A stretch of 64,000 nucleotides of DNA, from positions 22,481-86,480 of the forward strand of contig CAYNMV010000010.1 of assembly GCA_964398315.1 (NCBI GenBank), written 5' to 3'. Below the pieces are notes generated by a model. That model was given only the letters and a program-made list of their open reading frames with translations. It was not told the origin of the DNA and did not search any database. Source of the DNA: JADLCB01 sp964398315 (lineage in GTDB: Bacteria > Planctomycetota > Phycisphaerae > Tepidisphaerales > Tepidisphaeraceae). Position 1 is the stretch's first letter, and every line of letters begins with the position of its first letter. A program made the translations under genes and the position numbers. This document shows, one piece after another, positions 1 through 8,800 of this stretch.

Positions 1-1054
1 CGCCGTGCCGGGTGAACCGATGGCGGATGGCGGGATCATGGTAGCTGCCATCCACCTCAAATTCCGCCACGTACTCGTTGCTGCTTTCCCGCAGGCGCTT
101 GAAGGTGATGCGAAGGCCGTCAATGGTGGCAACCCTGCCGGCATGGTTCAGGGGGTCATCGATCTCAAATGGCTCGGTGGAGTCGGCGGCCAGCGCACTG
201 ACGTGCCCCCGCAGGCGCGCCAGGCGGGTGGCGCTGTCCACGATGGGGAGCGTGGCTGCGAGGCGGGCTTCCCACTGCCGATCGAGTTCATGAGCATCGG
301 CTGATGAAGTGTTGTCCTGCGACAGCGGATTCCCGGACTGATCGATCACCTCCTCAAGCATCACCAGTCTGACAACACTGTTCACCGGCGTGCCCGGCTC
401 CACGGCGAGAGAGAACCGCAGTGTCAGGCGGTTGGACAGGCCACCATTTGCGAGATAGATCGTGCGATTTCGATCGATGCGCTGAAGTGTGATCATGAAC
501 GGTCCGTGGATAGCCGCGGGAGGCCGGACCGGACCTGCCGAGTCCTGGAGCATGATCTGGTTGGGCCGGCCATGGGGGCTGTACAGCTGCAGGTTGGCCT
601 GATGGGCGATGTCGCACAGGACCGCCCAGAAAGGCTGGTCCTGCACCTTGAGGGTAATTCCGCGGGAACGCGCAGAGCTATGCGAGACGATCACCTCGGC
701 CTGGGGCGGCTTCGGCAGCGCGCGCAGCACCTCGTGCAGCGGCGTATCCACCCATTCACCGGTGATGCGCGTGCCGGCGGGAATGGCGCCTTCAGGCAGT
801 GGGGGAAATTCCTGCGAACGGGCGCGCGGGCGGCGGGGCGGACCCGCGTCCTGGCCGTCGTCCTGGCCAGCAGCACTCTCCTTCAGCACCACCTCTATCC
901 GCGGTGTCGGGCTGGCGGCGAAGAACCACCAGATGAACGCGCTGCCGCCGGCCAGGCAGAGCACGATTACCAGTACAAATACCCATCCCGGTACCCCTCG
1001 CGTTTGGGCAGGTTCGGTCGGGATCACCGATCGTGGCGGCTCGATCTGTGACAT
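1..1054 (-). CDS. Membrane-anchored hypothetical protein, paralogue of the next gene (3' end outside window)
   Basis: This gene has no stop inside the window; 351 codons are visible and the C-terminus lies beyond position 1. The ATG at 1054 follows a strong AGGAGG ribosome site about 5 bases upstream. The product starts with a short cytoplasmic stretch, then one hydrophobic segment (roughly residues 25-45), a linker rich in Pro and Arg, and a soluble region. Its middle part (motif PFWAVLCDIAHQANLQLY) aligns by eye with PFWQVMRQVMAQGEVVIY in the gene at 1290-2627, and so do the following stretches (GPFMITLQRIDR against GAFMVVATQIQR). The two are therefore tandem paralogues, probably co-transcribed with this copy downstream. 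A signal anchor replaces the cleavable signal peptide of the paralogue, so it probably sits in the inner membrane facing the periplasm. Function unknown. Confidence 0.85.
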   Translation of the reverse strand, partial: MSQIEPPRSVIPTEPAQTRGVPGWVFVLVIVLCLAGGSAFIWWFFAASPTPRIEVVLKESAAGQDDGQDAGPPRRPRARSQEFPPLPEGAIPAGTRITGEWVDTPLHEVLRALPKPPQAEVIVSHSSARSRGITLKVQDQPFWAVLCDIAHQANLQLYSPHGRPNQIMLQDSAGPVRPPAAIHGPFMITLQRIDRNRTIYLANGGLSNRLTLRFSLAVEPGTPVNSVVRLVMLEEVIDQSGNPLSQDNTSSADAHELDRQWEARLAATLPIVDSATRLARLRGHVSALAADSTEPFEIDDPLNHAGRVATIDGLRITFKRLRESSNEYVAEFEVDGSYHDPAIRHRFTRHG

Positions 1055-1289
1055 GCTTCCTCCTGGTTCCCCGCAGCAGCCCCTGGATGCGTGTCCCACC
1101 GGGCATCCCGGCGCGGTTTTGCTGGCTGGGCACGCGGCCACGAACACACAAGCAGCGCGTGAAGAAAGGGCACCATCTGTGCTGCGCGTGGCAGCGCAAT
1201 CTCACAGGCCCTGCCAATCCGGCGCCGATCGCGCTGCGGCGACGATCACCCCCGGGCTGCTCTGATCCACGCGTCCACAATCGCATTCC

Positions 1290-2627
1290 CTACGGCAACG
1301 GCAGGTCCGTGAACTCGAAGGGGATGGTGATTTCCTGCGTGCCGGTGGGGATTTCCCAGATCAACTTGACCGGTTCGCCGGGCGCATCGCTCTGGTCGCC
1401 GCGATTGTTGAAGAACTGGCGGGTGGTTTCGTACTGATCACCACTGCTGCTGGTGCTGTAGCCGCCGGGATACCAGGCGCGGCCATCCTTGTCGAGCAAC
1501 TGCATGGCCTGCCGATTGTTCATCCAGTCATAGAAGGCCTGTTGCTCCATGCCATCCCGGTGGGCGATGATCTTCACCTGGCACTGGTTGTCATTGGGGC
1601 GGGTCACGCTGGCAATCACAACCCGCCTGCCTGCCACCGTTTCGGTCTTGTCCTTCACGTTCAGGATGTCTTCCACCTCCAGCTTTTCGCTGCGGGTCTG
1701 CACCGTCATCTTGATGTTCCCCCTCAGGCGGGCAATCTTGCTGCCGGGATTCTCGGGATAGATCAGCGGCACATGCATCTGCCAGACGCTGCTGCGGCCG
1801 GAGGAGTAGCTGCTGGAGCTCTGGCGATTGGCCAGCGAGTTACCCTTGTCATCCACCGCCTCCTCGATCTCCGGCTGGTGGCTGTAGCGCAGGATGTTGA
1901 CCTTCGGCTCGGCGTAGACCTGCAACTGCATGCTCATGTTGCGATTGACCTGCTCAGGGTTGGCCAGGCTCACCGAGTTGCTGCGCTGAATCTGGGTGGC
2001 GACCACCATGAATGCGCCGTTGAGGCTGAACGGGGCGTTGACCGTGGTGCGGCCCATGTTGCGCTGCGGCATCAGGCGCAGGGCATTCTCGTTATCGTGT
2101 GATTCGTAAATCACCACTTCGCCCTGCGCCATGACCTGGCGCATCACCTGCCAGAAGGGAGCATCTTTGACGCTGAGGGTGATGGTGGGCAGGTTGGCGT
2201 TATCAAACATGTTGTCGTGGTAGGGGCGGAGGGCGAAGCCGGTTTGCTTCGACAGCGCTTCCATCACCTCCAGCACTGAGGCATTGGTTACATCAAGCGT
2301 GATGAGGGTCGGCCCGGCGACTTTGTTCACCTCTATCTGCTGCAGTGCGGCCTGGGCGGCATCACGGCTGCGGATGTGCTCCTGCAGCGCCTGCTGGGCA
2401 TCTTCGCCCATGGTGACCAGCTGCTGCATGGCCGCGGTGCGCACCGTTTCATCGGGGCTGGACAGGTCGGCGATGAGCTGCTTGATCCGGGCCTGGCGAT
2501 CAGTCTCTGCTGGCGGGGCATCGGCCGACTTGGTGGCTGCAGTCTCATTTTCGACTTGCGCGCTGAGCGGGGCAGTCAGAACGAGAATGCCGGTGAATCC
2601 CACGGCAGCGAACTTGAGCAGATGCAT
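1290..2627 (-). CDS. Exported protein with HEAT-like repeat and STN-like region
   Basis: The product has 445 residues. The ATG at 2627 is chosen because it opens a clear signal peptide (MHLLKFAAVGFTGILVL... ending near LSAQ); a longer reading to 2693 adds only hydrophilic residues before it. An AAGGGA element lies upstream. Residues about 40-100 resemble a HEAT repeat (ETVRTAAMQQLVTMGEDAQQ). Next comes a segment like the short secretin/TonB N-terminal fold (SVLEVMEALSKQTGFAL), then an all-beta region. It is probably periplasmic. It lies 236 bases upstream of its paralogue at 1-1054. I do not recognise a specific function; scaffold or binding roles are possible. Confidence 0.85.
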   Translation of the reverse strand: MHLLKFAAVGFTGILVLTAPLSAQVENETAATKSADAPPAETDRQARIKQLIADLSSPDETVRTAAMQQLVTMGEDAQQALQEHIRSRDAAQAALQQIEVNKVAGPTLITLDVTNASVLEVMEALSKQTGFALRPYHDNMFDNANLPTITLSVKDAPFWQVMRQVMAQGEVVIYESHDNENALRLMPQRNMGRTTVNAPFSLNGAFMVVATQIQRSNSVSLANPEQVNRNMSMQLQVYAEPKVNILRYSHQPEIEEAVDDKGNSLANRQSSSSYSSGRSSVWQMHVPLIYPENPGSKIARLRGNIKMTVQTRSEKLEVEDILNVKDKTETVAGRRVVIASVTRPNDNQCQVKIIAHRDGMEQQAFYDWMNNRQAMQLLDKDGRAWYPGGYSTSSSGDQYETTRQFFNNRGDQSDAPGEPVKLIWEIPTGTQEITIPFEFTDLPLP

Positions 2628-2892
2628 GGTGGCGTCCCTTCGCTTGATGAATATGCAGGGGCGAGTCCCCGGTTCCCCAATGGATGCGCCCACGCCGGAA
2701 AAGTTCCCGGGCAGGCGGCAATAGTGAGCATAGCATACCCGCCCGGGATTGTTGAAAACAAACCGGCCGCCGATGCCGCACCAGACGGATGAGATGATTG
2801 GCGCAGATGAGATGGCTGGCGCGGATCCAAAAGAAGAGGGAGCAGTGGATCACTGCTCCCTCCACCAGAGTTTCGGCGATCATGCGCCAGCG

Positions 2893-4458
2893 CTACTGCT
2901 CATCTATCTTGATGAAGACGAACCGGGCGCCGTCGCGGGTCTGGACATACAGGCGCACACCCTTGGACAGGTCGGCCTGCCTGAGCGCCTCGAGCGCTGT
3001 GGCAGCATCGGTGATCTTCTGGTTGCCGATGCGGGTGATGACATCGCCGGGGCGCAGGCCCTGCTCGGCCGCCGGGGAACGCGGCTCAACCTGGGTGATG
3101 ACCGCACCCTCGCTTGCTGCGCCGAGGCTGTAGCGCTGAATGTTTTCCGGCGTGATGTCCGCCAGGGTGATGCCCAGCTTGCCGGCGGTTTCGCGCTGGG
3201 CTGAGCTGCGCGGCGAAGATCCGCGGCTGCCACGGCGCGCCACCGAAGTCAGGTCCTCGGGCTGTTCTCCCACCTTCAGCTTGATGTCCAGCGTTTCACC
3301 GTTGCGGAAGACTTTCATCGTCACCTCTTCGCCGGGCGGGGTGGCGGCGATGGCGTTCCGCAGCATCTGCATATCATTGATCTTGCGGCCATTGAGCTCG
3401 GTGATGATATCGCCCGGCTCCAGGGTGTCATACGCCGGCGTATCGGGGAAGGTCTGCTCGACCAGCACGCCGTGCCGGTCCTCAAAGCCAAAGCTGCGGG
3501 CCAGCTCCGGCACGGCCGACACATCGCGGATGCTCACCCCCAGCCAGCCGCGCGTCACCTTGCCGGTGGTGCGGAGCTGGGTATAGACCATCTTGGCCTG
3601 GTTGGAAGGAATGGCGAAGCCAATGCCCTGGAAGCCGCCGGTGCGCGAAGCGATGGCGGTGTTGATGCCAACCACCTGCCCGCGGATGTTGACCAGCGGC
3701 CCACCGGAGTTACCGGGGTTGATGGGGGCATCTACCTGGATGAAGTTTTCGTAGCCTCCCTGGCCCAGGATGCCGACATTGTCGCGATTCAGCGCGCTGA
3801 CGATGCCGTGGGTCATGGAGCCGACATAGCCGAAGGGGCTGCCGAAGGCCATGATCCAGTCGCCCTTTTGCAGCTCATCACTGTTGCCCCAGGGGGCGGC
3901 GATGACGTTGTCCACGCTGATCTTGATGACGGCCAGGTCGGTCTTGGGATCGGTGCCGATCACCTCGCCATTCTCGATCTTGCGGCCATCGTTGAGGGTG
4001 ATGAGCATTTTCTCAGCCCCACCGGCGACGTGATTGTTGGTCAGGATGTAGGCCGCTCCGTTTTCGACCTCCATAATCACGCCAGAGCCGTTGCCCATCT
4101 GGCGGAAACTCTCGCCGCCGGGATCAAGCCCGGGTGGCAGGTCGGGCTCGCCATCGCCATCGCGGTCGGGGAAGAAACGCCGCAGGGTATCCTCATCAAA
4201 AGGCAGGGCCCGGCGCATGCCCGGCACTTCCTTCTCGACGACGATGTTCACCACCGAGGGCTCGATCGTCTTACCCACATGGCGGAAGACGGTCGCCAGG
4301 TCCTCGATCTGCGCGAGTTGTTCACGCGTCGCCTCGACCTGTTGCTGGGCATGTGCGAACTGCGCTGATTCGAGCAGGTAATTCCCGCCGAAAAATCCGC
4401 CGGCCACCAGGGCACCGGCCAACAACGTTGTTCCGATCGGATTTTTGAACAGCTTCAT
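2893..4458 (-). CDS. htrA: HtrA/DegP-family periplasmic serine protease
   Basis: Periplasmic protease and chaperone for misfolded envelope proteins. The 521-residue product begins with an N-terminal hydrophobic anchor or signal (residues 8-30), followed by a trypsin-like domain with the catalytic triad His143 (TNNHVAGG), Asp174 (TDLAVIK) and Ser251 (PGNSGGP). Two PDZ domains follow, around residues 295-385 and 420-515. The ATG at 4458 has an AAGGAG ribosome site 8 bases upstream. An acidic insert DRDGDGEPD at residues 98-106, before the protease core, looks like a calcium-binding DxDxDG loop. The gene is monocistronic by position, with panB upstream on the same strand after about 185 bases. 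Assignment to the family is secure; DegP, DegQ or DegS subtype is not decided. Confidence 0.95.
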   Translation of the reverse strand: MKLFKNPIGTTLLAGALVAGGFFGGNYLLESAQFAHAQQQVEATREQLAQIEDLATVFRHVGKTIEPSVVNIVVEKEVPGMRRALPFDEDTLRRFFPDRDGDGEPDLPPGLDPGGESFRQMGNGSGVIMEVENGAAYILTNNHVAGGAEKMLITLNDGRKIENGEVIGTDPKTDLAVIKISVDNVIAAPWGNSDELQKGDWIMAFGSPFGYVGSMTHGIVSALNRDNVGILGQGGYENFIQVDAPINPGNSGGPLVNIRGQVVGINTAIASRTGGFQGIGFAIPSNQAKMVYTQLRTTGKVTRGWLGVSIRDVSAVPELARSFGFEDRHGVLVEQTFPDTPAYDTLEPGDIITELNGRKINDMQMLRNAIAATPPGEEVTMKVFRNGETLDIKLKVGEQPEDLTSVARRGSRGSSPRSSAQRETAGKLGITLADITPENIQRYSLGAASEGAVITQVEPRSPAAEQGLRPGDVITRIGNQKITDAATALEALRQADLSKGVRLYVQTRDGARFVFIKIDEQ

Positions 4459-4644
4459 TCGTCTACTCCTTGAAACGTCTCATTGCCACGGCCACAAACA
4501 AACCCGCAGGGGGATGGACGCGATAGCTCTGGCAGATGATCGCCTGCAACGTGAAGCACGTTCCCTGGCCGCGAACAACTCTCAGCAGGGCGCTTGTTTC
4601 ACGATTCACGTATTCGCTCATTCCACCTTCCCGGCCTGCGTGAA

Positions 4645-5502
4645 TTAACGCTCCGGCGTCCACTTTCTGAACGCTTCGGCCTCTCCCGCCGGCATATCGT
4701 AGGCATGTTCAGGGGCGGGATATTGGCCAGTGGTGATGGCCTGCACGTAGCGCGCCAGCACTTCACGCCAGGGGCTGGCCAGATCAGCCATCGGCGGGGC
4801 AAACTTGGGCTGCCGCTCGGTGAGGCCGGCGATGTCATGTACGACGACCACGTGGCCATCGCAGGCCGCCCCCGCCCCGCAGCCGATAACCGGCAGGGCA
4901 ACCTGCTCGACCACCGCCGCCGATACTTCGTTGGGCACCGCCTCCAGCAACAGGGCGGCGGCGCCGGCATCGGCCATGCAACGGGCGGTCTCAACCACCT
5001 GCCTGGCCTCGCTGGCGGTGCGTCCCTGGAAGCGGTATCCGCCCATCAGGCCCACTGTCTGCGGACGCAGGCCCAGGTGCGCCATCACCGCCACGCCCGC
5101 GTCCGCCAGCCGGCGGATCAGCTCGGCGTGGCCGGCAGCCACCTCTAATTTCACACAGTCGCAGCCGCTTTGTTGCACCATCGCAAAGACGTTCTCGCAT
5201 GCCCGCCCGATATCTCCCTGGTAGCTGCCGAAGGGCATATCACCGACCACCAGCGCCAGCGGTGCGCCGCGGCGCACGGCGGCCGTCAGCTCGATCAGCA
5301 GCGGCAGCGAGATGGGCAGGGTGGTGTCATGTCCGAGGATGACATTGGCCGCCGAATCGCCCACCAGCAGGGTTGGAACGCCGGCCTGCTGCATCAGGCG
5401 GGCGGTGGTGTAGTCATAGCAGGTGAGCATCGGAATCTTGCGGCCCGATGAGCGGGCTGAACGCAGGTCGTTGAGCGTAAACTTCGTAGTAAGAGCGGAC
5501 AT
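4645..5502 (-). CDS. panB: 3-methyl-2-oxobutanoate hydroxymethyltransferase (PanB)
   Basis: Catalyses the first step of pantothenate synthesis, transferring a hydroxymethyl group from methylene-tetrahydrofolate to 2-oxoisovalerate in the cytoplasm. The product has 285 residues, near the family norm of about 265-280. Family features include LTCYDYTTARL at residues 26-36, the metal-binding Asp49 in LLVGDSAANV, VVGDMPFGSYQ, and the AHLGLRPQTVGLMGGY region. The start at 5502 is preferred over a longer reading to 5571 because the family begins just before the LNDL helix, and because a perfect TATAAT lies 6 bases before this ATG with no Shine-Dalgarno sequence. No panC or panD is nearby. Confidence 0.95.
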   Translation of the reverse strand: MSALTTKFTLNDLRSARSSGRKIPMLTCYDYTTARLMQQAGVPTLLVGDSAANVILGHDTTLPISLPLLIELTAAVRRGAPLALVVGDMPFGSYQGDIGRACENVFAMVQQSGCDCVKLEVAAGHAELIRRLADAGVAVMAHLGLRPQTVGLMGGYRFQGRTASEARQVVETARCMADAGAAALLLEAVPNEVSAAVVEQVALPVIGCGAGAACDGHVVVVHDIAGLTERQPKFAPPMADLASPWREVLARYVQAITTGQYPAPEHAYDMPAGEAEAFRKWTPER

Positions 5503-5508
5503 GCCCCG

Positions 5509-5514
5509 ATTATA
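5509..5514 (-). promoter_or_regulatory. -10 element of panB, apparently leaderless
   Basis: TATAAT on the minus strand ends 6 bases before the panB ATG. With a normal 6-8 base gap to the transcription start, the message would begin at or next to the start codon. The -35 region is not clearly conserved. Confidence 0.5.
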
Positions 5515-5580
5515 GAGGTCATCTACCCCCGACGACGACTGCGCGCGGCCTTTTCCCGCCGCGCCCGCCACCTTACAACT

Positions 5581-6405
5581 GTGGATGTGAGACTACTGAT
5601 CGCGATTGTGCTGTTTATGGGGCTGGTTTGGGCCATGACGGCGGGGGGCATCGCCCGCGCCCAGGGGCAGGAAGCCGCTGCCCCGGCCACCGCGCCAACC
5701 ACCGTTCCCACCACCCAGGCCGCGGCCGAGGAGCCGGCTGGGCCGGTGAAAGCATTTTATGACCGCGTGGCACAGGGAGGAAGGACTGTCGCGGTCCAAC
5801 TGCTCATTTCGGTGGCGGGGCTGGCCGTTGTGATTGAGCGATTGGTCAACCTGCGGCGCGCGCACATCGCCCCGGCGGGGTTATTCGAGCAGGTGGAAGC
5901 CCTCTGGGCGCTTGGCCGGTTTGACCAGATCCGGGCTTTGTGCCGGAGCCAGCCCAGTACCCTGGGAAGAATGATCGAGGCGATCATTGAGCATCGCCAC
6001 GGCCCGCCGGCCGATGCCGCGACCGTTGCGGCCGACATTGGCACGCGCGAGCTGAAGCTGCATTTGCAGAAGGCTTACCCGATTGCCGTGGTGGCGACCA
6101 TCGAGCCGCTGCTGGGCCTGTTCGGGACGGTATGGGGGATGATCCTGGCATTCGAGAAGGTGGCCGCCATCGGCGAGCTGGGCAACGCCGCCGCCCTGAG
6201 CAGCGAAATCTCCCTGGCGCTGATGACGACCGCGGTAGGCCTGGCCATCGCCATCCCGATGCTGGCAATGCACCATTATTTCAAGTTCCGCGCGAGCCTC
6301 TTCGGCCTCGCCCTGGAGGAGCAGGCCAGCCGGCTGATTTCCCGACATCTGATGCGCAGTGACACGCAAAACGGCGAGAACGTGAAGGCGGCCGGGAATA
6401 CGTAG
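5581..6405 (+). CDS. MotA/TolQ/ExbB proton-channel family protein
   Basis: Inner-membrane proton channel subunit that would work with the ExbD-type protein encoded downstream, coupling proton flow to outer-membrane or envelope work. The product has 274 residues: an N-terminal signal-like hydrophobic segment (residues 4-27), an Ala/Thr/Pro-rich linker, a transmembrane segment near residues 75-95, a cytoplasmic loop, and the conserved TolQ/ExbB core (IEPLLGLFGTVWGMILAF, then ALMTTAVGLAIAIPMLA). The start is uncertain: GTG at 5581, or the in-frame GTG at 5587, which lies 7 bases after a TACAAC. The gap to the next gene is 122 bases. A TonB partner is not seen in the window, so Tol, Exb or gliding roles cannot be separated. 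Confidence 0.9.
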   Translation: MDVRLLIAIVLFMGLVWAMTAGGIARAQGQEAAAPATAPTTVPTTQAAAEEPAGPVKAFYDRVAQGGRTVAVQLLISVAGLAVVIERLVNLRRAHIAPAGLFEQVEALWALGRFDQIRALCRSQPSTLGRMIEAIIEHRHGPPADAATVAADIGTRELKLHLQKAYPIAVVATIEPLLGLFGTVWGMILAFEKVAAIGELGNAAALSSEISLALMTTAVGLAIAIPMLAMHHYFKFRASLFGLALEEQASRLISRHLMRSDTQNGENVKAAGNT

Positions 6406-6527
6406 CACAGCAGAGGAAAAACCGCCTGTGCTTCGCCGCTCGGTTATCGTTCTCCGGCAGGTGTGGGTAGTCTTCCTTTTGCCCGTTTGTCTTCTTCATC
6501 CTTCGCGCTGTACTGCCCGGAGCCATC

Positions 6528-6950
6528 ATGCGAATCGACCTGAATGAGGATGAGCCGGTTGAAATCCAGATGGCGCCGTTGATCGACTGCGTCTTTCTGC
6601 TGCTGACGTTCTTCCTGGTGGCGTCAACGCTCAAGGAATCAGTGCGCGAGCTGAAGCTTGAACTGCCCGCGGCCGCGGCGGCAAGCGAGGTGCCCGCACC
6701 GGTGGAGCGTCCGCCGCTGATCATCGCCATTGACCGTGCGGGGCAGGTTTATCTGGCGGGTGAGCCGATGAGTGATCAAGTGCTGTTGGAATCCATCGCC
6801 CGCCGGCGGGCAGATCACCCTGAGCAGCGCATCCGCCTCGACGCGGACCGCGACACCCCATACCACCACATCATCCGCGTGCTGAGCGCCCTCCAGCAGC
6901 AGGGAATCACCGATATCGGCCTGCAGACCGAACTGCCAGAGCGGCCATAG
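6528..6950 (+). CDS. ExbD/TolR-family biopolymer transport protein
   Basis: Partner of the upstream ExbB/TolQ-type channel. The product has 140 residues with one N-terminal transmembrane segment (residues about 16-33, APLIDCVFLLLTFFLV) carrying the proton-pathway Asp20, which is the family hallmark. A periplasmic alpha/beta domain follows (IIAIDRAGQVYLAG, then IRLDADRDTPYHHIIRVLSAL and GITDIGLQT). Length is typical. The pair is on one strand and probably one operon, although 122 bases separate the two genes. No energised outer-membrane receptor is adjacent. Confidence 0.93.
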   Translation: MRIDLNEDEPVEIQMAPLIDCVFLLLTFFLVASTLKESVRELKLELPAAAAASEVPAPVERPPLIIAIDRAGQVYLAGEPMSDQVLLESIARRRADHPEQRIRLDADRDTPYHHIIRVLSALQQQGITDIGLQTELPERP

Positions 6951-7320
6951 CGGCGCCCCACTCATCGCGGATCGTGTGGCTGCTGAGGCGGCCGCAGGCA
7001 TGCCACCCACAGCCTGGACTGTTCGCTGATGCGTTCAGGTAAGAACGTGATCACGGGCCAGCGACGCAGCGCTCATCATGTGGCCCTGCCGCCGGGCCGC
7101 AAGCTGTGTAACGCTTCCCCACAGTGCGATTCCCATGACACAGCTCCACGATGCGCATCCCCTGGAACATCGGCCCGGTCCATGCTGCCCCATGCATGAA
7201 GCTTGAGCCGAAAGGGCAAACGGCGCTGGTGCCTGATGGAGGAGGATCCATCTGCCCCGTCATCCCGGCCCTGATTCGCCACTTTTGCCTTTGGCCCGCC
7301 CGATCTATACTTGCCGCACC
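6951..7320. other. Intergenic region between exbD-type gene and phosphohexomutase gene
   Basis: No gene with convincing codon use was found here on either strand. The long minus-strand reading frame crossing it is the shadow of the phosphohexomutase gene. The only element I can support is the promoter at 7284-7311. Confidence 0.5.
7284..7311 (+). promoter_or_regulatory. Promoter of the phosphohexomutase gene, apparently leaderless
   Basis: TTTGCC (7284-7289), a 16-base spacer and TATACT (7306-7311) lie directly before the ATG at 7321. Only 9 bases separate the -10 from the start codon, and there is no Shine-Dalgarno sequence. Confidence 0.5.
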
Positions 7321-8715
7321 ATGATCGAAAAAATCTTCAAGGCTTATGATGTTCGCGCCACCTACCCCAGCCCGCTGAATGAGGAGGATGCCTGGAAGGT
7401 CGGCCATGCGACCGGGTTGTATCTCAAGCGCTCGCGGCAGAACCTGCCGGCCGAGAAGCGGGTGCAGCGTGAGGACACGGTTGTTGTTGGCCGGGACATG
7501 CGGCCACACTCGCCCAGCCTGGCGACAGCGCTGTCCGATGGCCTGCGTTCCACCGGCATGAACGTGGTGGATGTCGGCATGGTGGATACCTCCTTCGTCT
7601 ATTTTGCGGTCAACCACCTCGATGCCGTTGGCGGCATCCAGACCACCGCCAGCCACAACCCCGTTCAGTACAACGGCTTCAAGATTTCCGGCCCCAAGGC
7701 CAAGCCCATCGGGGCGGCCTCCGGGCTGGATGACATCAAGCGCATCGCCACCTCGCTCACGCGCCCGGGCCCCACCGGCGTGCAGGGCAAGTATGAGGAG
7801 ATGGACCTGTGGGATGAGTACAGGCAGAAAGTGCTCAGCTTCCTGGACCTGAAACGCCCGATCACGGTTGTGGTGGATGCCAGCAACGGCATGGCCGGCA
7901 AGATGGTGCCGCGCGTCTTCGGCGATGTGCCCAACCTCACGATCATCCCGCTGCTGTTTGAGATCACCGGCAGCTTCGTTCATGAGCCCAATCCCCTGGT
8001 TGAAAAGAACCTTGAGATGCTCAAGGCCAGGATGAAGGAGCAGCCGGTCGACCTGGGCTGCTGCTTCGATGGCGATGCCGACCGCGCGATGTTCCTGGAT
8101 GAAACCGGCCGGACCATCGGCTCGGACATGGCCACCGCCCTGATCGCCGAAGACTTTCTCAGGCAGCCGGAGAACAAGGGTGCGGCGGTCGTTTATGACC
8201 TGCGCTCCAGCCATGTGGTCAGGGATGTCATCAGCGCCCTGGGCGGGGTGCCGGTGCGTGATCGCGTGGGCCATGCCTTTATCAAGAAGACGATGGCCGA
8301 GAAGGATGCCGTCTTTGGCGGTGAGTTGTCAGGCCACTTGTACTTCCGCGACTTCTATTACGCCGACTCGGCGGCGGTGGCGTTCGCGCGGGTGCTGTCC
8401 ATCCTTTCCGCCCAGGACAAGCCGATGAGCCAGCTCATCAGCCAGTACCACACCTACAGGCAAAGCGGCGAGGTGAACTTCGAGGTTGAAGACAAGGACG
8501 GCAAGATCCGGGAGCTGGCCGAGAAGTTCAAGACCGCCAAGATCGACTATCTCGACGGCATTACCGTCGACCTGGGCGACTGGTGGTTCAATGTCCGCAA
8601 GAGCAACACCGAGCCACTGCTGCGGCTGAACCTCGAGGCGGCCAACCAGGCGCTGCTGGATGAGAAATTCACCGAGCTCAAGCAGATCCTCGGCGAGCCG
8701 GTGGCAGGGCACTGA
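7321..8715 (+). CDS. Phosphomannomutase/phosphoglucomutase
   Basis: Interconverts hexose 6-phosphate and 1-phosphate (mannose and/or glucose), supplying sugar nucleotides for polysaccharide synthesis. The 464-residue product has the four-domain alpha-D-phosphohexomutase layout: active-site phosphoserine Ser111 in TTASHNP, the magnesium loop DGDADR at residues 250-255, the sugar-specificity loop GGELSGH, and the phosphate-binding RKSNTEP near the C-terminus. The ATG at 7321 is chosen because the family starts at IFKAYDVRA; the open frame extends further upstream from a TTG. A terminator hairpin follows the stop. An AlgC/ManB-like dual-substrate enzyme is most likely, but substrate preference cannot be read from sequence. 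Confidence 0.95.
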   Translation: MIEKIFKAYDVRATYPSPLNEEDAWKVGHATGLYLKRSRQNLPAEKRVQREDTVVVGRDMRPHSPSLATALSDGLRSTGMNVVDVGMVDTSFVYFAVNHLDAVGGIQTTASHNPVQYNGFKISGPKAKPIGAASGLDDIKRIATSLTRPGPTGVQGKYEEMDLWDEYRQKVLSFLDLKRPITVVVDASNGMAGKMVPRVFGDVPNLTIIPLLFEITGSFVHEPNPLVEKNLEMLKARMKEQPVDLGCCFDGDADRAMFLDETGRTIGSDMATALIAEDFLRQPENKGAAVVYDLRSSHVVRDVISALGGVPVRDRVGHAFIKKTMAEKDAVFGGELSGHLYFRDFYYADSAAVAFARVLSILSAQDKPMSQLISQYHTYRQSGEVNFEVEDKDGKIRELAEKFKTAKIDYLDGITVDLGDWWFNVRKSNTEPLLRLNLEAANQALLDEKFTELKQILGEPVAGH

Positions 8716-8732
8716 TATACAGGCAGATGAGC

Positions 8733-8790
8733 AGAGGGGGAGACAGGCAGCGAGCAATCGCTCTTGCTTGTCTCCCCCTCTTTCGTCTTT
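8733..8790 (+). terminator. Rho-independent terminator after the phosphohexomutase gene
   Basis: AGAGGGGGAGACA at 8733-8745 pairs with TGTCTCCCCCTCT ending at 8781; the stem continues inward with a few mismatches around a loop near 8756. The hairpin is followed by TTTCGTCTTT. Confidence 0.75.
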
Positions 8791-8800
8791 GTCTGTCCAC

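Noticed and set aside
7051..8274. 407-codon minus-strand frame reaching into the intergenic region
   Set aside because: Shadow of the phosphohexomutase gene; no ribosome site or domain.
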